In this document: positions 22,682-34,341 of the stretch, one piece after another | How the letters are laid out: each line of letters begins with the position of its first letter | Numbering within the stretch: position 1 is the stretch's first letter | Notes under the pieces: generated by a model | What the model was told of the DNA's origin: nothing | Seen by the model: the letters and a program-made list of their open reading frames with translations, nothing else | Databases searched by the model: none | NCBI GenBank assembly: GCA_922989275.2 | Contig: OV277858.1 | Span: 106,189,685-106,253,684, forward strand | Direction of reading: 5' to 3' | DNA length: 64,000 nucleotides | DNA from: Gari tellinella | Lineage: Eukaryota > Mollusca > Bivalvia > Cardiida > Psammobiidae | Made by a program: the position numbers and the translations under genes

Positions 22682-23070
22682 TGTGACTCGGTGCAATTTG
22701 CGGTCTTTTTGGGTTATGATATTAGGCTCGTGTTTTAGGTATATAGTTCCGGTTGTCATTCTAATTTGTTCATTCCAAAAGTTGCCATAGACCAGAAAGG
22801 ATCATTTATTACATTTACTTTATTTAATTAATTTAGATTAGGATCAAACCACAGATATAGAAATCACCTGCACCTGCACCAGAGAGAGAGATTGGCATTG
22901 AGCGTGTTCATAATACCAGATATTTTGAACGTCGTTTGGCGAACCACGTAGAGAGTGGTAGAGTAAACCGGTTCTCTGAAACTTACCTGTAGATAGATCA
23001 ATAAAGATAAAGAACTCTTCAGGCCACGTAGTTATCTTTACGACCCGAAGGGTTAAAACTATACAATTAA
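22682..23070 (+). repeat. Candidate 3' LTR, right end uncertain
   Basis: Begins TGTGACTCGGTGC right after the polypurine tract and contains AATAAA at about 23000. The right boundary cannot be fixed without a second LTR. No partner was found 5' of gag. Confidence 0.4.
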
Positions 23071-23551
23071 TTTATCATTCGGACTAATATAAAGTTAATC
23101 TCATTAAGTATTCATGGTAGGTACACAGGTAGAGAGTGAATAGATAGTCAAAAGGGAAAGGGTTATTCGGGTTAAGTAAGTCATGGTTGAAAAAGTAAAA
23201 ATGCTGTAATTATTAATTTTAATCTTTAACTGTATAAAGAGATGCAGTGTCTGATTGACAAACAATTTGGAATTCAGATGAGATATACACAGTTACTTGG
23301 CATCACACATCTCAATCCAAACTGTTTGCATATGTCCTTTTCATACTTATCCGTTTTATAAAAAGCTAGACATATATGCAGAAGCTTCTAATCTGGGTTT
23401 ACATTGTTTTTCTAGGAAACATCATGCTGCTCAATTTATGGGATTGTCAAAGTAAATTTCAACATCAACATAAACTGTATTTTTTTTAGAAATATTCATC
23501 TAATGTGTATTTAAAGCATTTGGAGTAATGCAAAAATACAGTCTGTGATGG
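23071..23551. other. Non-coding gap
   Basis: No gene seen. The repeated phrase AAACTGTTTGCAT at about 23317 recalls words inside the MITE at 10705. Confidence 0.4.
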
Positions 23552-23791
23552 GTTAACCTATTACCTCATACCCTGTTTCTATAGCCACTTAAAGCTAGTT
23601 GAAATAAAGCAGAATTTGTCTTAAGGCCCATTCTGCTTTACTTTCACCCTGCTTTAAGCTACCATCTGTTAGGATATAGAAAATATTTTATAGTACACAT
23701 TCATGACTATAAAATGGAACTATTTTCTTATAGAGCTAGGATGAATAAATTAAATGTGTAAAAAGGAGTATTTATGGGGTAATGGGTTAAC
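23552..23791. mobile_element. MITE with GTTAACCYATTACC ends
   Basis: Left end GTTAACCTATTACCTCATA pairs with right end TATGGGGTAATGGGTTAAC. The core (about 23589-23660) is the same TTAAAGC...CTTAAGG...GCTTTAA palindrome found in the otherwise different MITE at 13102. Partial copies of its right end are at 1470 and 2970. Confidence 0.65.
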
Positions 23792-24988
23792 AGTTGCTTT
23801 ATTCTAGTTAAAATGCAAACCCTTTCATAATACATGTTTATATTAGATTTATTCTTTCGAAAAATAAACCTATTTAATTTGAGGACTTTGGACTGATATC
23901 AGCAGTCTACGGACTAAACTGTGCTCTATCATGGTTCGGAACAGTCCGTACTTTGACGAAAATGGTTGATAATAGCTGTACACAGCGAACCAATATTTGT
24001 CTGAATGCAAATAGGTGTCCTCAACCTTAACTCTTTACCTGCTTAAAATTGCATGCACAATTTCTCATCTGCTTTGATTTTAAAACCTTTTCGCTCCAAG
24101 TTAGGTATATATATTGGGTGAGTGTCAAACCGCTTGGATCTGGATTAGTCACTAAGTAACTTGGTATCTCATCAGGACCCAAGTTGATTGCATATGACAC
24201 TATGTAATTACATAATGCTGGCAAAGGGTCAAGCTACATACATGTATCTGCAAGTTTTCTTTAAAATGTGAATCTGCTTTACTCTACTTATTTACTTGTT
24301 AATGGCTTAATGCTTTGTATTAATTTACTTCACTGAAATAAAATAAAATACAATAAGTAATAACATGGTGTTGGTTATAGAATGTGCCAATGAATGTAAT
24401 ACATCAAGCATCATGATGAAAAGGACTGAGGCTTATCTAATAGGATATGTATTGGAGTATTTTGTGGGTTTATTTCTGATCATTATATACTAAGAAATTA
24501 ATTGGCCAGAGCTGCTTTGTTGTCTTTCTTTTTTTTGCAAAGCCTGAATGTCCTATATGGCTGCATTATTTGTAAAACATGATTGTAATCAGTGTAATTT
24601 TGGTCTGTTGTTGGAAAGTGCTGTCAGACCTTCAACCCTTATCCTACCATTTCTGCCTACAGTGCCTGGGTATGTGCAAAAGATTCATGCGTTTTGCATG
24701 GGAACTGTCTGACTAGGTGTTGTCACCGGAAATAGGTCTGGAACTATCTTTAATGATCCCCATTGTTCTCACTAGACAGGAAAGTAGCTGTAAAGCATGA
24801 GATAAGTGTGCAAAATATTGCACAGTCATCTGAAGTTGTCTAGAGAGGCCGTGCCATACTCACACTAAAGGTTTTTTAGCTTGCCTGTATGAAGTACAAG
24901 ACAAGCTATTGCAATACACCCAGCGTAGTCGTTATTGTGAAGGGCATAAATAATTTAAAGAAAATGCCTATAGCTTATATGTCCTTTT
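23792..24988. other. No gene or clear repeat seen
   Basis: AT-rich DNA. The minus-strand frame at 24027-24224 has no support. A polyadenylation-like AAATAAAATAAAATAC tract is at about 24340. Confidence 0.5.
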
Positions 24989-25597
24989 TAGCTCACCTGA
25001 GCCAAATTAGGCTCAAGGTGAGCTATTGGGATGGCCCTGTGTCCGTCGTCCGTTGTCGTAAACAATTGCTTCAAATGACTTCTCCTCTTATACCGCTTGA
25101 CAGAATTCAACCAAACTTTACAGAAATGTTCCTTGGTCAAGCTCTTTCAAATTTGTTCAAAGAATTAAAAACAATGCAGAAGTCTGGTTGCCATGGCAAC
25201 CAAATTGAAAAAAATAGGGAAATCTTAAATAATCTTCTTGTCAAAAACTGCAAGGGCCAGAGCTTAGATATTTGGCACATAGCATCGCCTACAGGTCCTC
25301 TATCAAGTTTGTTCAAATTATACCCCTGGGTCAAAATTGGCCCGCCCGGGGGGGAGGGGGGGGGTGTCACAGTTTTACATAGAGTTATATAGTGAAATTT
25401 TCAAACGTCTTCATCTCTGAAACTAATATGGCGAGAGCTTTCATATTCGATATGGTGACACTTGTAAATATACTTTACATATTTTGTTTAAATTGTTCCG
25501 GTCTGTTGCATATCTAGGTCAGTCCTGGACATAAATCATTATCTCCATTTTTTCAGCTATTCTCAGGTGAGCGAAATATGCCCCATAGGGCTCTTGT
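24989..25597 (+). mobile_element. TAGCTCACCTGAGC-ended non-autonomous element, copy 1
   Basis: Left end TAGCTCACCTGAGC and right CTCAGGTGAGC are inverted. The interior has CAACCAAACTTTACAGAAATG, GTTCCTTGG, GGTTGCCATGGCAACC and CCTCTATCAAG. The 167-residue frame crossing it (24889-25392) is fortuitous. Confidence 0.7.
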
Positions 25598-25985
25598 TGG
25601 TATTGTTTTAATAGTTGGTATGTGTATGGACTAGACCTTTCCATGACAAGAAACATTTGAACCCCTGTGACCTTGAACTTAGGGCCAATGCAATCCTATG
25701 TCCAATTAGATATTCCTTTCATATTTGCTGTGCATGTGTATATGGACAAGACATTTCAATGCATGCAAAAAAAAAATTCAGCACAGTGACCTTGACCTTG
25801 AACTAAGGTCTTGCGCTTAGGTTTCGAAAACCGATAATAATTTTATGTCCTTTGAGGCATTCAGATACTGTCATATTTGGTTTGCATGTGTACATGGACA
25901 AGAGCTTTCTATGCAGGCAAAAATGTTGAACTCTGTGACCTTGACCTCAGAGTGTGCTTTTATTTTGTGCCGATGGCGGGCTTTT
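25598..25985 (+). repeat. Tandem GTGACCTTGACC repeat between two elements
   Basis: About three units carry TGTGTA(T/C)ATGGACAAGA, a run CATGCAAAAA and GTGACCTTGACCTT. Related to 12470-13095. Confidence 0.6.
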
Positions 25986-26648
25986 TAGCTCACCTGAGCA
26001 CAAAGTGCTCAAGGTGAGCTTTTGTGATCAGTCAATGTCCGTCGTCGTGCGTTGTGCGTCAACAATTTCTTCAAACATCTTCTTCTCCAAAACCACTTGC
26101 CTGATTGCAACCAAACTTCACAGGAATGTTCCTTGGGTCAAGCTCTTTCAAATTTGTTCAAAGAATTAGAAACCATGCTGAACTCTGGTTGCTATGGCAA
26201 CCAAAGTGAAAAAATAAGGAAATCTTAAAAAATCTTCTTGTCACAAACCACAAGAGCCAGAGCTTAGATATTTGGCACATGTCATTACCTATAGGTCCTC
26301 TATGAAAGTTGTTCAAAGTATGCCCCTGGGGTCAAAATTGGCACCGCCCCGGGGGTCAACGTTTTACATAGAGTTATATATTGAAATGTTCAAACATCTT
26401 TTTCTCTGAAACCAATATGTGCAGAGCTTTGATATTTAGCATGGTATTACTTCTAGAGGTATTTGACTTATATTGTTGAATTGGTTCCGGTCCATTGCAT
26501 ATCTGGGTCACCGGAGCTAAAAATAGATTTTTTTCCATGAGCACTTAAAAAATCTTCTTCTCTGAAACCATAGTACACTGAGCTTAGATATTTTGCACAT
26601 AGCATCGTCTACAGATCCTCTATCAAAGTTGTTCCAATTTTGTCCCTG
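25986..26648 (+). mobile_element. TAGCTCACCTGAGC element copy 2, truncated by telomeric repeats
   Basis: Starts TAGCTCACCTGAGCACAAAG and follows copy 1 in order. An internal segment (about 26230-26320) is repeated in diverged form at 26545-26648. The copy stops at CCTGGGG, where the TTAGGG array begins; the intact version continues CCCTGGGGTCAAAATTGG. The right end is missing. Confidence 0.75.
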
Positions 26649-27076
26649 GGGTTAGGGTTAGGGTTAGGGTTAGGGTTAGGGTTAGGGTTAGGGTTAGGGT
26701 TAGGGTTAGGGTTAGGGTTAGGGTTAGGGTTAGGGTTAGGGTTAGGGTTAGGGGTTAGGGTTAGGGTTAGGGGTTAGGGGTTAGGGGTTAGGGTTAGGGT
26801 TAGGGTTAGGGTTAGGGTTAGGGTTAGGGTTAGGGTTAGGGTTAGGGTTAGGGTTAGGGTTAGGGTTAGGGTTAGGGTTAGGGTTAGGGTTAGGGTTAGG
26901 GTTAGGGTTAGGGTTAGGGTTAGGGTTAGGGTTAGGGTTAGGGTTAGGGTTAGGGTTAGGTTAGGGTTAGGGTTAGGTTAGGGTTAGGGTTAGGGTTAGG
27001 GTTAGGGTTAGGGTTAGGGTTAGGGTTAGGGTTAGGGTTAGGGTTAGGGTTAGGGTTAGGGTTAGGGTTAGGGTTA
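26649..27076 (+). repeat. Interstitial telomeric array 1
   Basis: About 71 TTAGGG units, G-strand rightward. TTAGGGG variants cluster at about 26746-26792 and TTAGG variants at about 26956-26983. This is the boundary between chromosome arm and subtelomeric modules. Confidence 0.95.
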
Positions 27077-30000
27077 TGGTTGGGGGACCATAAATCCTGG
27101 ACTACAAGGTCCCCATGGTCTAAGTGGTCCCCCGACAAAATGGTCTAAGTGGTCCCCCATGGATTACAAAGTCCCCCGAATGGACTTTGAGTCCCCGGAC
27201 GAAATGGACTATGGGTCCCCTATTAGAATAAAGAAGGAATTTAAATGTGATATAGTATTTTTTTTGAGAGTATCTGTGAGCTTTAAAGCTGTATGTTTCA
27301 TTTAAGCTCTATGTTCTGAACATTATTTGTTCTTTGACTTTATTAAAAATAAGGCTCAAAACTTTTATATCCAACTTAGAAATTTGAGCCATGGACTATG
27401 GGTCCCCCATTAGAATAAAGAAGGAAACTAGGGTCAGTATAGTATTTTTTTTTAGAGTATCTGAGAGCTTTAAATCTGTATGTTTCATTTAAACTCTATG
27501 TTCTGAACATTATTTGTTCTTTGACTTTATTAAAAATATGGCTCAAAACTTTTATATCCCACTTAGGAATTTTAAGGCTATGGACTATAAGTCCCCCGTT
27601 AGAATAAAGAAGGAATTTAAAGGCGATATAGTCTTTTTTCTGAGAGTAGGGTTAAGCTTAAAACCTACATGGTTAGCCTTATCTGGATGTTCTGAACAAC
27701 ATTTGTTCTTTGACCTATTTAAAAAAACCGGCCTAAAGGGTTTATATTCACACCATGATTAGAGACTAAAGTTCGAGTCCGTGTTCAACTCGGTTAGTGG
27801 GTTCTAAAAATCTAGGCCTGTGATATATTGTAAAGTTGGGTGTTCTGAACAACTTTTGTTCTTGGACCTTATTAAAAATATGGCTCTGAGTCGCATTAAT
27901 CTTGTCCAAAAAGAACACCCCTAAACCAGTTATTTTAACGTATAGGGGTACCTAAGTCCGATCCCCAGTAGGACCCTTAGGGGTTGTTGAATACCGCTCA
28001 AATGTTCAGGGGGTGTGTATAAATGATTTATTTAGGTGACTTTATGCCTTAAAAATAAAAAAAAATACTTCGGGGTTTATGGTCCAACCTTATCAGAGAC
28101 CAAGGTTTGAGTCCCTGTAAAGACCCGGTCGGTGGGTTCAAAGTACCCAGGCCTCAGATATGTTGTTGAACTGGGTGTTCTGAACACATTTTGTCCTTTG
28201 ACCTTATTAAAAATGTGGCTGTGAGTCTCATTATTCTTGTCCCAAAAGACCACCCCTAAACCAGTACTTTAACGTTATAGGGTGACCTAAGTCCGATCCC
28301 CAGTAGGACCCTTAGGGTTGTTGGATACCGCTCAAATGTTCAGGGGGTGTGTATAAATGATTTATCTAGGTGACTCTATGCCTAAAAAAGAAAAAAAATA
28401 CTTAGGGGTTTATGGTCCAACCTTGATCAGAGACCAAAGTTCGAGTCTCTGTAAGAACCGGTCGATGGGTTCTAAGTACCCTGGCCTCTGATATGTTGTA
28501 GAGTTGGATGTTCTGAACAACTTTTATTCTTTGACCTTATTAAAAATGTGGCTGTGAGTCACATTATTCTTGTCCCCAAAGCCCTTCTGATGTTTTCCTA
28601 TATAAAGTAGACTGAAAGTAAAGCAAAAGGCGCCTTAAGGAACAGACAGTTTGCTTTAAAGGTGTTTTTTAGGGTTACTGGGCCTATATGAACTTATATC
28701 AAACGAAAGAAACTGTTAGAAAAACTTTGATTTTTTTCAAGAAAACTCTAAGGGGTACCCCTTAGACTTAAAAAAAATAAAAAAAGAAAAGTCGTTAGAA
28801 TGACCCGGTTTTCGACTATAATGTAGAGTTTGACTCTCTGAACAACATTTGTTCTTTGATTTAACTAGAAATGTGGCCGGAAAGTACTTTAAACTTGTTC
28901 CAATGATCCAAATGTTATGGGGTGACCTCAGTCCGATCCCCAGTAGGACCCTAAGGGGTTGTTGGATACCGCTCAAATTTTTAGAGTTGGTGTATAAATG
29001 ATTTATGTAGGTGTCTTTAGGCATTAAAAATAAAAAAAAAGACTTTGGGGTTTATGGTCCCACTATGATCAAAGACCAAGATTCGAGCCCGTGCAAGACC
29101 CGGTCGATGGGTTCTAAGTACCCGGGCCTCAGATATGTTGTAGGGCTCGATGTTCTGAACAACTTTTATTCTTTGACCTTATTAAAAATATGGCTGTGAG
29201 TCTCAGTAGTCTTGTCCCAAAAGCCCCACCCCCTCTTATTTGACTGTTTTCATAGAATAACCTAAGTCTTTATGAAAAACAGAGGGGGTGGTGTGTTTCG
29301 GGCAGGTATAGCCTGTCCTAGAGCAATATTTCTATATAATTGTAAGAGCAAAGGTTGTTCAGAAGGGTCCGGGCTACAAGGAAATGCATAGTTTATTTAG
29401 ATATTAGCAAACAGTGTAGCTCCAGATCGTCTCATAACATAAATATAGCATTTTGGACTTCAGGTCCCCCTAACCCTAACCCTAACCCTGGGTGGAGGTA
29501 GGGGTGACCTTTTTGAAAAATTAAAAAAGTATATTTCTAGGCACCTTAGAGCTCTAATATAAGCGCTAGGCTGCTCAAAAATGTCTATTCTAGCCTCAGC
29601 AAGTCTCACTTATATCGAGATGTTCCATTTAACGAAGTTATGTAAGCCGAAACTCTATAGTTAGGGTTAAATTAGGGTTAATTTGACCCTGTTTTGAGTT
29701 GGACATAACAGAGTGGCCAAGCACGTTCTTAAATATGGATTTTCTAACCACATATGAGTACATATAAGCCTTATTTTCAGTTCTTCTGAGCCTGAGCTCA
29801 GAGAAGCTTTAAACAGAGCTAAAAAAAAAATTCAAAGTAGGTAGGGGTCAAGGAGTCATTTTTTGTCACTTTTTGGTCATTTTCGGAGGTCAAGCTAGGT
29901 GCTTAAAACGCCGAGTTCCCATGAGCTACTACCTGTATATTGAGTTTAGAGTTCCGTTTCCAGAAATATGAACTCAGATTATGGAATTTCCACCTAGTTC

Positions 30001-30768
30001 AAAAGATATGAGTATCCATATTAGGTAGGGGTCTATGGACTACGACTTTTTGAAAATCGAGTTTAATCTTAATTTATTTTCTTTATTTGAGGGACTACGA
30101 TTAAAGTAAAACAATACGTATACCCTAACTTTTTACGCTCTTTATTGTTATTATGGTTTCAACGCAATAAAACGCCAAACAATGACATATTTTAGACATT
30201 TTATCGCTAACCCTGGAGTCCCCCTGGGGACTTTGTAGTCCACAAAACTTTTTGCCTAAGTTTAGCACTTTTAAATAGCACTAGCACTGATCTTTAAACG
30301 GGGTTAGTTGTTATTTTCGCCTAATTTCATTCTAGCAAAAGGTTTTCCCTTATCTCACAAGAATAAAAAAGTTGACCCTAACCCCAGGTAATACTATAAT
30401 TCATGTTAGGGTTAGCTAGGGTTACACCTATACCCCATTTTTTGACCTAACTTTCTAACTTTTTCTAGGGAAACTAGATATCAAAAAAACGAAAAAAACG
30501 TCTAGAGATACGTATATCTAACAACGAACGTAATACTAGACAACGCTAACCCTGGTTTTAGATCTCCATAGGGTTAAATTAAAGATTTTCAAAAATCATT
30601 TTAACCCTATGACCAAATTAAGCCAGGGTTAATAACAGACTGTTTTGCGCTCGTTGTTAGATATAAAACCCTACTTGATATCTAAAAACCCTCCTTAACC
30701 CTATGCTAGAAGTACCCCTAGGGTATCGGGGGACCAAAAGTCCACCAGGGTTAGGGTTACAACCGTAA
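27077..30768 (+). repeat. Subtelomeric module A
   Basis: Order: GGTCCCCC junction words (27085-27225); three 190-bp satellite units with GTTAGAATAAAGAAGG; several 320-340 bp units with GATCCCCAGTAGGACCC and a T-arm-like TTCGAGTCC word; a KpnI palindrome (28747-28766); a CCACCCCCTCT/AGAGGGGGTGG hairpin (about 29228-29292); a (CCCTAA)3 block (about 29470-29489); and a distal half with CACTTATATCGAGATGTTCC, GCCGAGTTCCCATGAGCTAC and AAAACGTCTAGAGATACG. No coding gene. Confidence 0.85.
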
Positions 30769-30854
30769 TTAGGGTTAGGGTTAGGGTTAGGGTTAGGGTT
30801 AGGGTTAGGGTTAGGGTTAGGGTTAGGGTTAGGGTTAGGGTTAGGGTTAGGGTT
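30769..30854 (+). repeat. Interstitial telomeric array 2
   Basis: 86 bp of TTAGGG, started by CAACCGTAATTAGGG and ended by GGTTGGGGGACAC. Confidence 0.95.
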
Positions 30855-33800
30855 GGGGGACACGTAACACTGGTCTGTAGTGTCCCCATGGACTCGAGGG
30901 GTCCCCCGACCCACTGGACTATATGGGTCCCCCACGGTCTGTCAGGTCCCCCGACTGGATTATAGGTCCCCGAAATTATGGGCGATGGGTCCCCCGTTAG
31001 AATAAAGAAGGAATATAAATGTGATATAGTATTTTTTGTGAGAGTATCTGAGAGCTTTAAACCTGTATGTTTCATTTAAGCTCTATGTTCTGAACATGTT
31101 TTGTTCTTTGACTTTATTAAAAATATGGCTCAAAACTTTTATATCCTACTTAGGAATTTTAGGCTATGGACATTGGGTCCCCCGTTAGAATAAAGAAGGA
31201 ATATAAATGTGATATAGTATTTTTTGTGAGAGTATCTGAGAGCTTTAAAGCTGTATGTTTCATTAAAGCTGGATGTTCTGAACATGTTTTGTTCTTTGAC
31301 TTTATTAAAAATATGGCTCAAAACTTTTATATCCAACTTCGGAACTTTAGGCTATGGACTATGGGTCCCCAGTTAAAATAAAGAAGGAATTTAAAGGCGA
31401 TATAGTCTTTTTTCTGAGAGTATCTGAAAGCTTAAAACCTACAGGGTTAGCCTTATCTGGATGTTCTGGACAACATTTGTTCTTTGACCTATTTAAAAAA
31501 ACCGGCCTAAAGGGTTTATATTCACACCATGATCAGAGACCAAAGTTCGAGTCCGTGTTCGACCCGGTTAGTGGGTTTTAAAAATCTAGGCCTGTGATAT
31601 ATTGTAGAGTTGGATGTTCTGAACAACTTTTATTCTTGGACCTTATTAAAAATGTGGCTCTGAGTCACATTAATCTTGTCCCAAAAGATCACCCCTAAAC
31701 CAGTTACTTTAACGTTATAGGGTTACCTAAGTCCGATCCCCAGTAGGACCCTTAGGGTTGTTGGATACCGCTCAAATGTTCAGGGGGTGTGTATAAATAA
31801 TTTATCTAGGTGACTCTATGCCTAAAAAATATAAAAAAATACTTAGGGGTTTATGGTCCAACCCTGATCAGAGACCAAGGTTTGAGTCCCTGTAAAGACC
31901 CGGTCGGTGGGTTCTAAGTACCCAGGCCTCAGATATGTTGTAGAGCTGGATGTTCTGAACAACTTTTATTCTTTGACCTTATTGAAAATGTGGCTGTGAG
32001 TCACATTATTCTTGTCCCCAAAGCCCTTCTGATTAATTCCTATATAAAGTAGACTGAAAGTAAAGCAAAAGGCGCCTTAAGGAACAGACAGTTTGCTTTA
32101 AAAGTGTTTTTTAGGGTTACTGGGCCTATATGAACTTGAATCAAACCAAACAAACTGTTAGAAAAACTTTGATTTTTTTCAAGAAAACTCTAAGGGGTAC
32201 CCCTTAGACTCAAAAAAAAAAAAAAAAAAAAGTCGTTAGAATGATCCGGTTTTCGACTTTAATGTAGAGTTTGACTTTCTGAACAACATTTGTTCTTTGA
32301 TTTAACTAGAAATGTGGCCGGAAAGTACTTTAAACTTGTTCCAATGATCCAAATGTTATGGGGTGACCTCAGTCCGATCCCCAGTAGGACCCTAAGGGGT
32401 TGTTGGATACCGCTCAAATTTTCAGATAGGATGTATAAATGATTTATCTAGGTGTCTCTATGCCTTAAAAATAAAAAAAAAGACTTTGGGGTTTATGGTC
32501 CTACTATGACCAGAGACCAAGGTTCGAGCCCCTTTAAAGACCCGGTCGGTGGGTTCTAAGTACCCAGGCCTCAAATATGTTGTAGAGCTGGATGTTCTAA
32601 ACAACTTTTATTCTTTGACCTTATTAAAAATATGGCTATGATTCTCAGTATTCTTGTCCCAAAAGCCCCACCCCCTCTGATTTGGTTGTTTTCATAGAAT
32701 AACCTAAGTCCGAATGCAGGACAGAGGGGGGTGGTGTGTTTCGGGCAGGTATAGCCTGTCCTAGAGCCATATTTCTATATAAGTGAAAGAACAAAGGTTG
32801 TTTAGAAGGGTCCGGGCTACAAGGAAATGCATAGTTTATGTAGGTATTAGCAAACAGTGTAGCTCCAGATCATCTCATAACATAGAATTAGGCTTAGGAG
32901 ATGTGGGTCCCCCTAACCCTAACCCTAACCCTAGATGGAGATAGGGGTGACCTTATTTGAAAATTCAAAATAAATATTTATAGGCACCTTAGAGCTCTAA
33001 AATAAGCGCTAGGCTGCTTAAAAATGTCTAATCTAGCCTAAGCAAGTCTCACTTATATCGAGATGTTCCATTTAACGAAGTTATGTAAGCCGAAACTCTA
33101 TAGTTAACCCAAATTGTGACCCTGTTTTGAGTTCGACATAACAGAGTGGCCAAGAACGTTCTTAAATATGGATTTTCTAACCACATATCAGTACATATAA
33201 GCCTTCTTTTCAGTTCTTCTCAGCCTGAGCTCAGAGAAGCTTTAAACAGAGCTCCAAAAAAAATTCAAAGTAGGTAGGGGGTCAAGGTGTCATTTTTGTC
33301 AATTTTTGGTCATTTTCGGAGGTCAAGCTAGGTGCTTAAAACGCCGAGTTCCCATGAGCTACTACCTTCTATATTGAGTTTAGAGTTCCGTTTCCAGAAA
33401 TTTGAACTCAGATTATGGAATTTCGGCCTAGTTCAAAAGATATGAGTATCCATATTAGGTAGGGGGTACTGGACTACGACTTTTTGAAAAATCGATTTTA
33501 ATCTTAACTTATTTTCTTTATTTGAGGGACCACGATTAAGGTAAAAACATACGTATACCCTAACTTTTAACGCTCTTTAAAGTTAGCATGGTTTCAACGC
33601 AATAAAACGCCAAAAAATGACCTTTTTTCGCCATTGTTCGTAAACCCTGGGGTCCCCCGGAGGGACCCTAAAGTCCACAGCACTTTTTGCCTAGGGTTAG
33701 CACTTTTAAATAGCACTAGCACCGATTTTAAAACAGGGTTAGGGGTATTTTACGCCTAATTTCATCCCTGCAAAAGGTTTTCCCTTATCTCACAAGAATA

Positions 33801-34194
33801 ACAAAGTTGACCCTAACCCAAGGTAATACTGAGATTCATGTAGTACCGAGCTAGGGTTACACCTACACCCCATTTTTTGGTCTAACTTTCTAACTTTTTC
33901 TAGGGAAACCAGATATCAATTAAACGCCAAAAACGTCTAGAGATACGTAAATATAACAACGAACGTAATAAAGCTCCTCCCTAACCCTGTTTTCTAAGTA
34001 GCAATAGGGTTAAATTCAAAGGTTTCAAAACTCTTGGACCAAACTAAGCCAGGGTTTTACACAGACTGTTTTACGATCGTTGTTACATATAAAACCCTAC
34101 TTGATATCTAAAAACCCTCCTTAACCCTATACTAGAAAGTACCCTAGGGTTAAAATGGGCTACGTGTCCACGAGGGTTAGGGTTACAACCGTAA
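30855..34194 (+). repeat. Subtelomeric module B
   Basis: Same order as module A with fewer satellite units. Junction words GGTCCCCC lie at about 30897-30995, a KpnI palindrome at about 32191-32210 and (CCCTAA)3 at about 32912. The right arm of the TAGGGTTAAA stem seen in A and C is lost here (about 34005-34040). Confidence 0.85.
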
Positions 34195-34341
34195 TTAGGG
34201 TTAGGGTTAGGGTTAGGGTTAGGGTTAGGGTTAGGGTTAGGGTTAGGGTTAGGGTTAGGGTTAGGGTTAGGGTTAGGGTTAGGGTTAGGGTTAGGGTTAG
34301 GGTTAGGGTTAGGGTTAGGGTTAGGGTTAGGGTTAGGGTTA
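34195..34341 (+). repeat. Interstitial telomeric array 3
   Basis: 147 bp of TTAGGG between CAACCGTAA and TGGTTGGGGGACAC. Confidence 0.95.

Larger units (their letters stand above)
14963..23070 (+). mobile_element. Ty3/gypsy LTR retrotransposon, intact gag and pol, 5' LTR not found
   Basis: Gag and pol are both open over their full lengths. The domain order protease, reverse transcriptase, RNase H, integrase is that of Ty3/gypsy (Metaviridae), not Ty1/copia. A polypurine tract at 22662-22680 is followed by TGTGACTCGG, a plausible 3' LTR start, and AATAAA at about 23000 could end the RNA. No copy of that LTR was found upstream, so the left boundary is uncertain and the element may have lost its promoter. 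Confidence 0.75.

Noticed and set aside
24889..25392. 167-residue plus-strand frame
   Set aside because: It runs from flank into the TAGCTCACCTGAGC element; the sister copy at 25986 does not keep the frame.
27077..27225. CRISPR-like pattern of short repeats and unique spacers
   Set aside because: GGTCCCCC is too short, spacing is irregular, the spacers share words, and the setting is a eukaryotic telomere.
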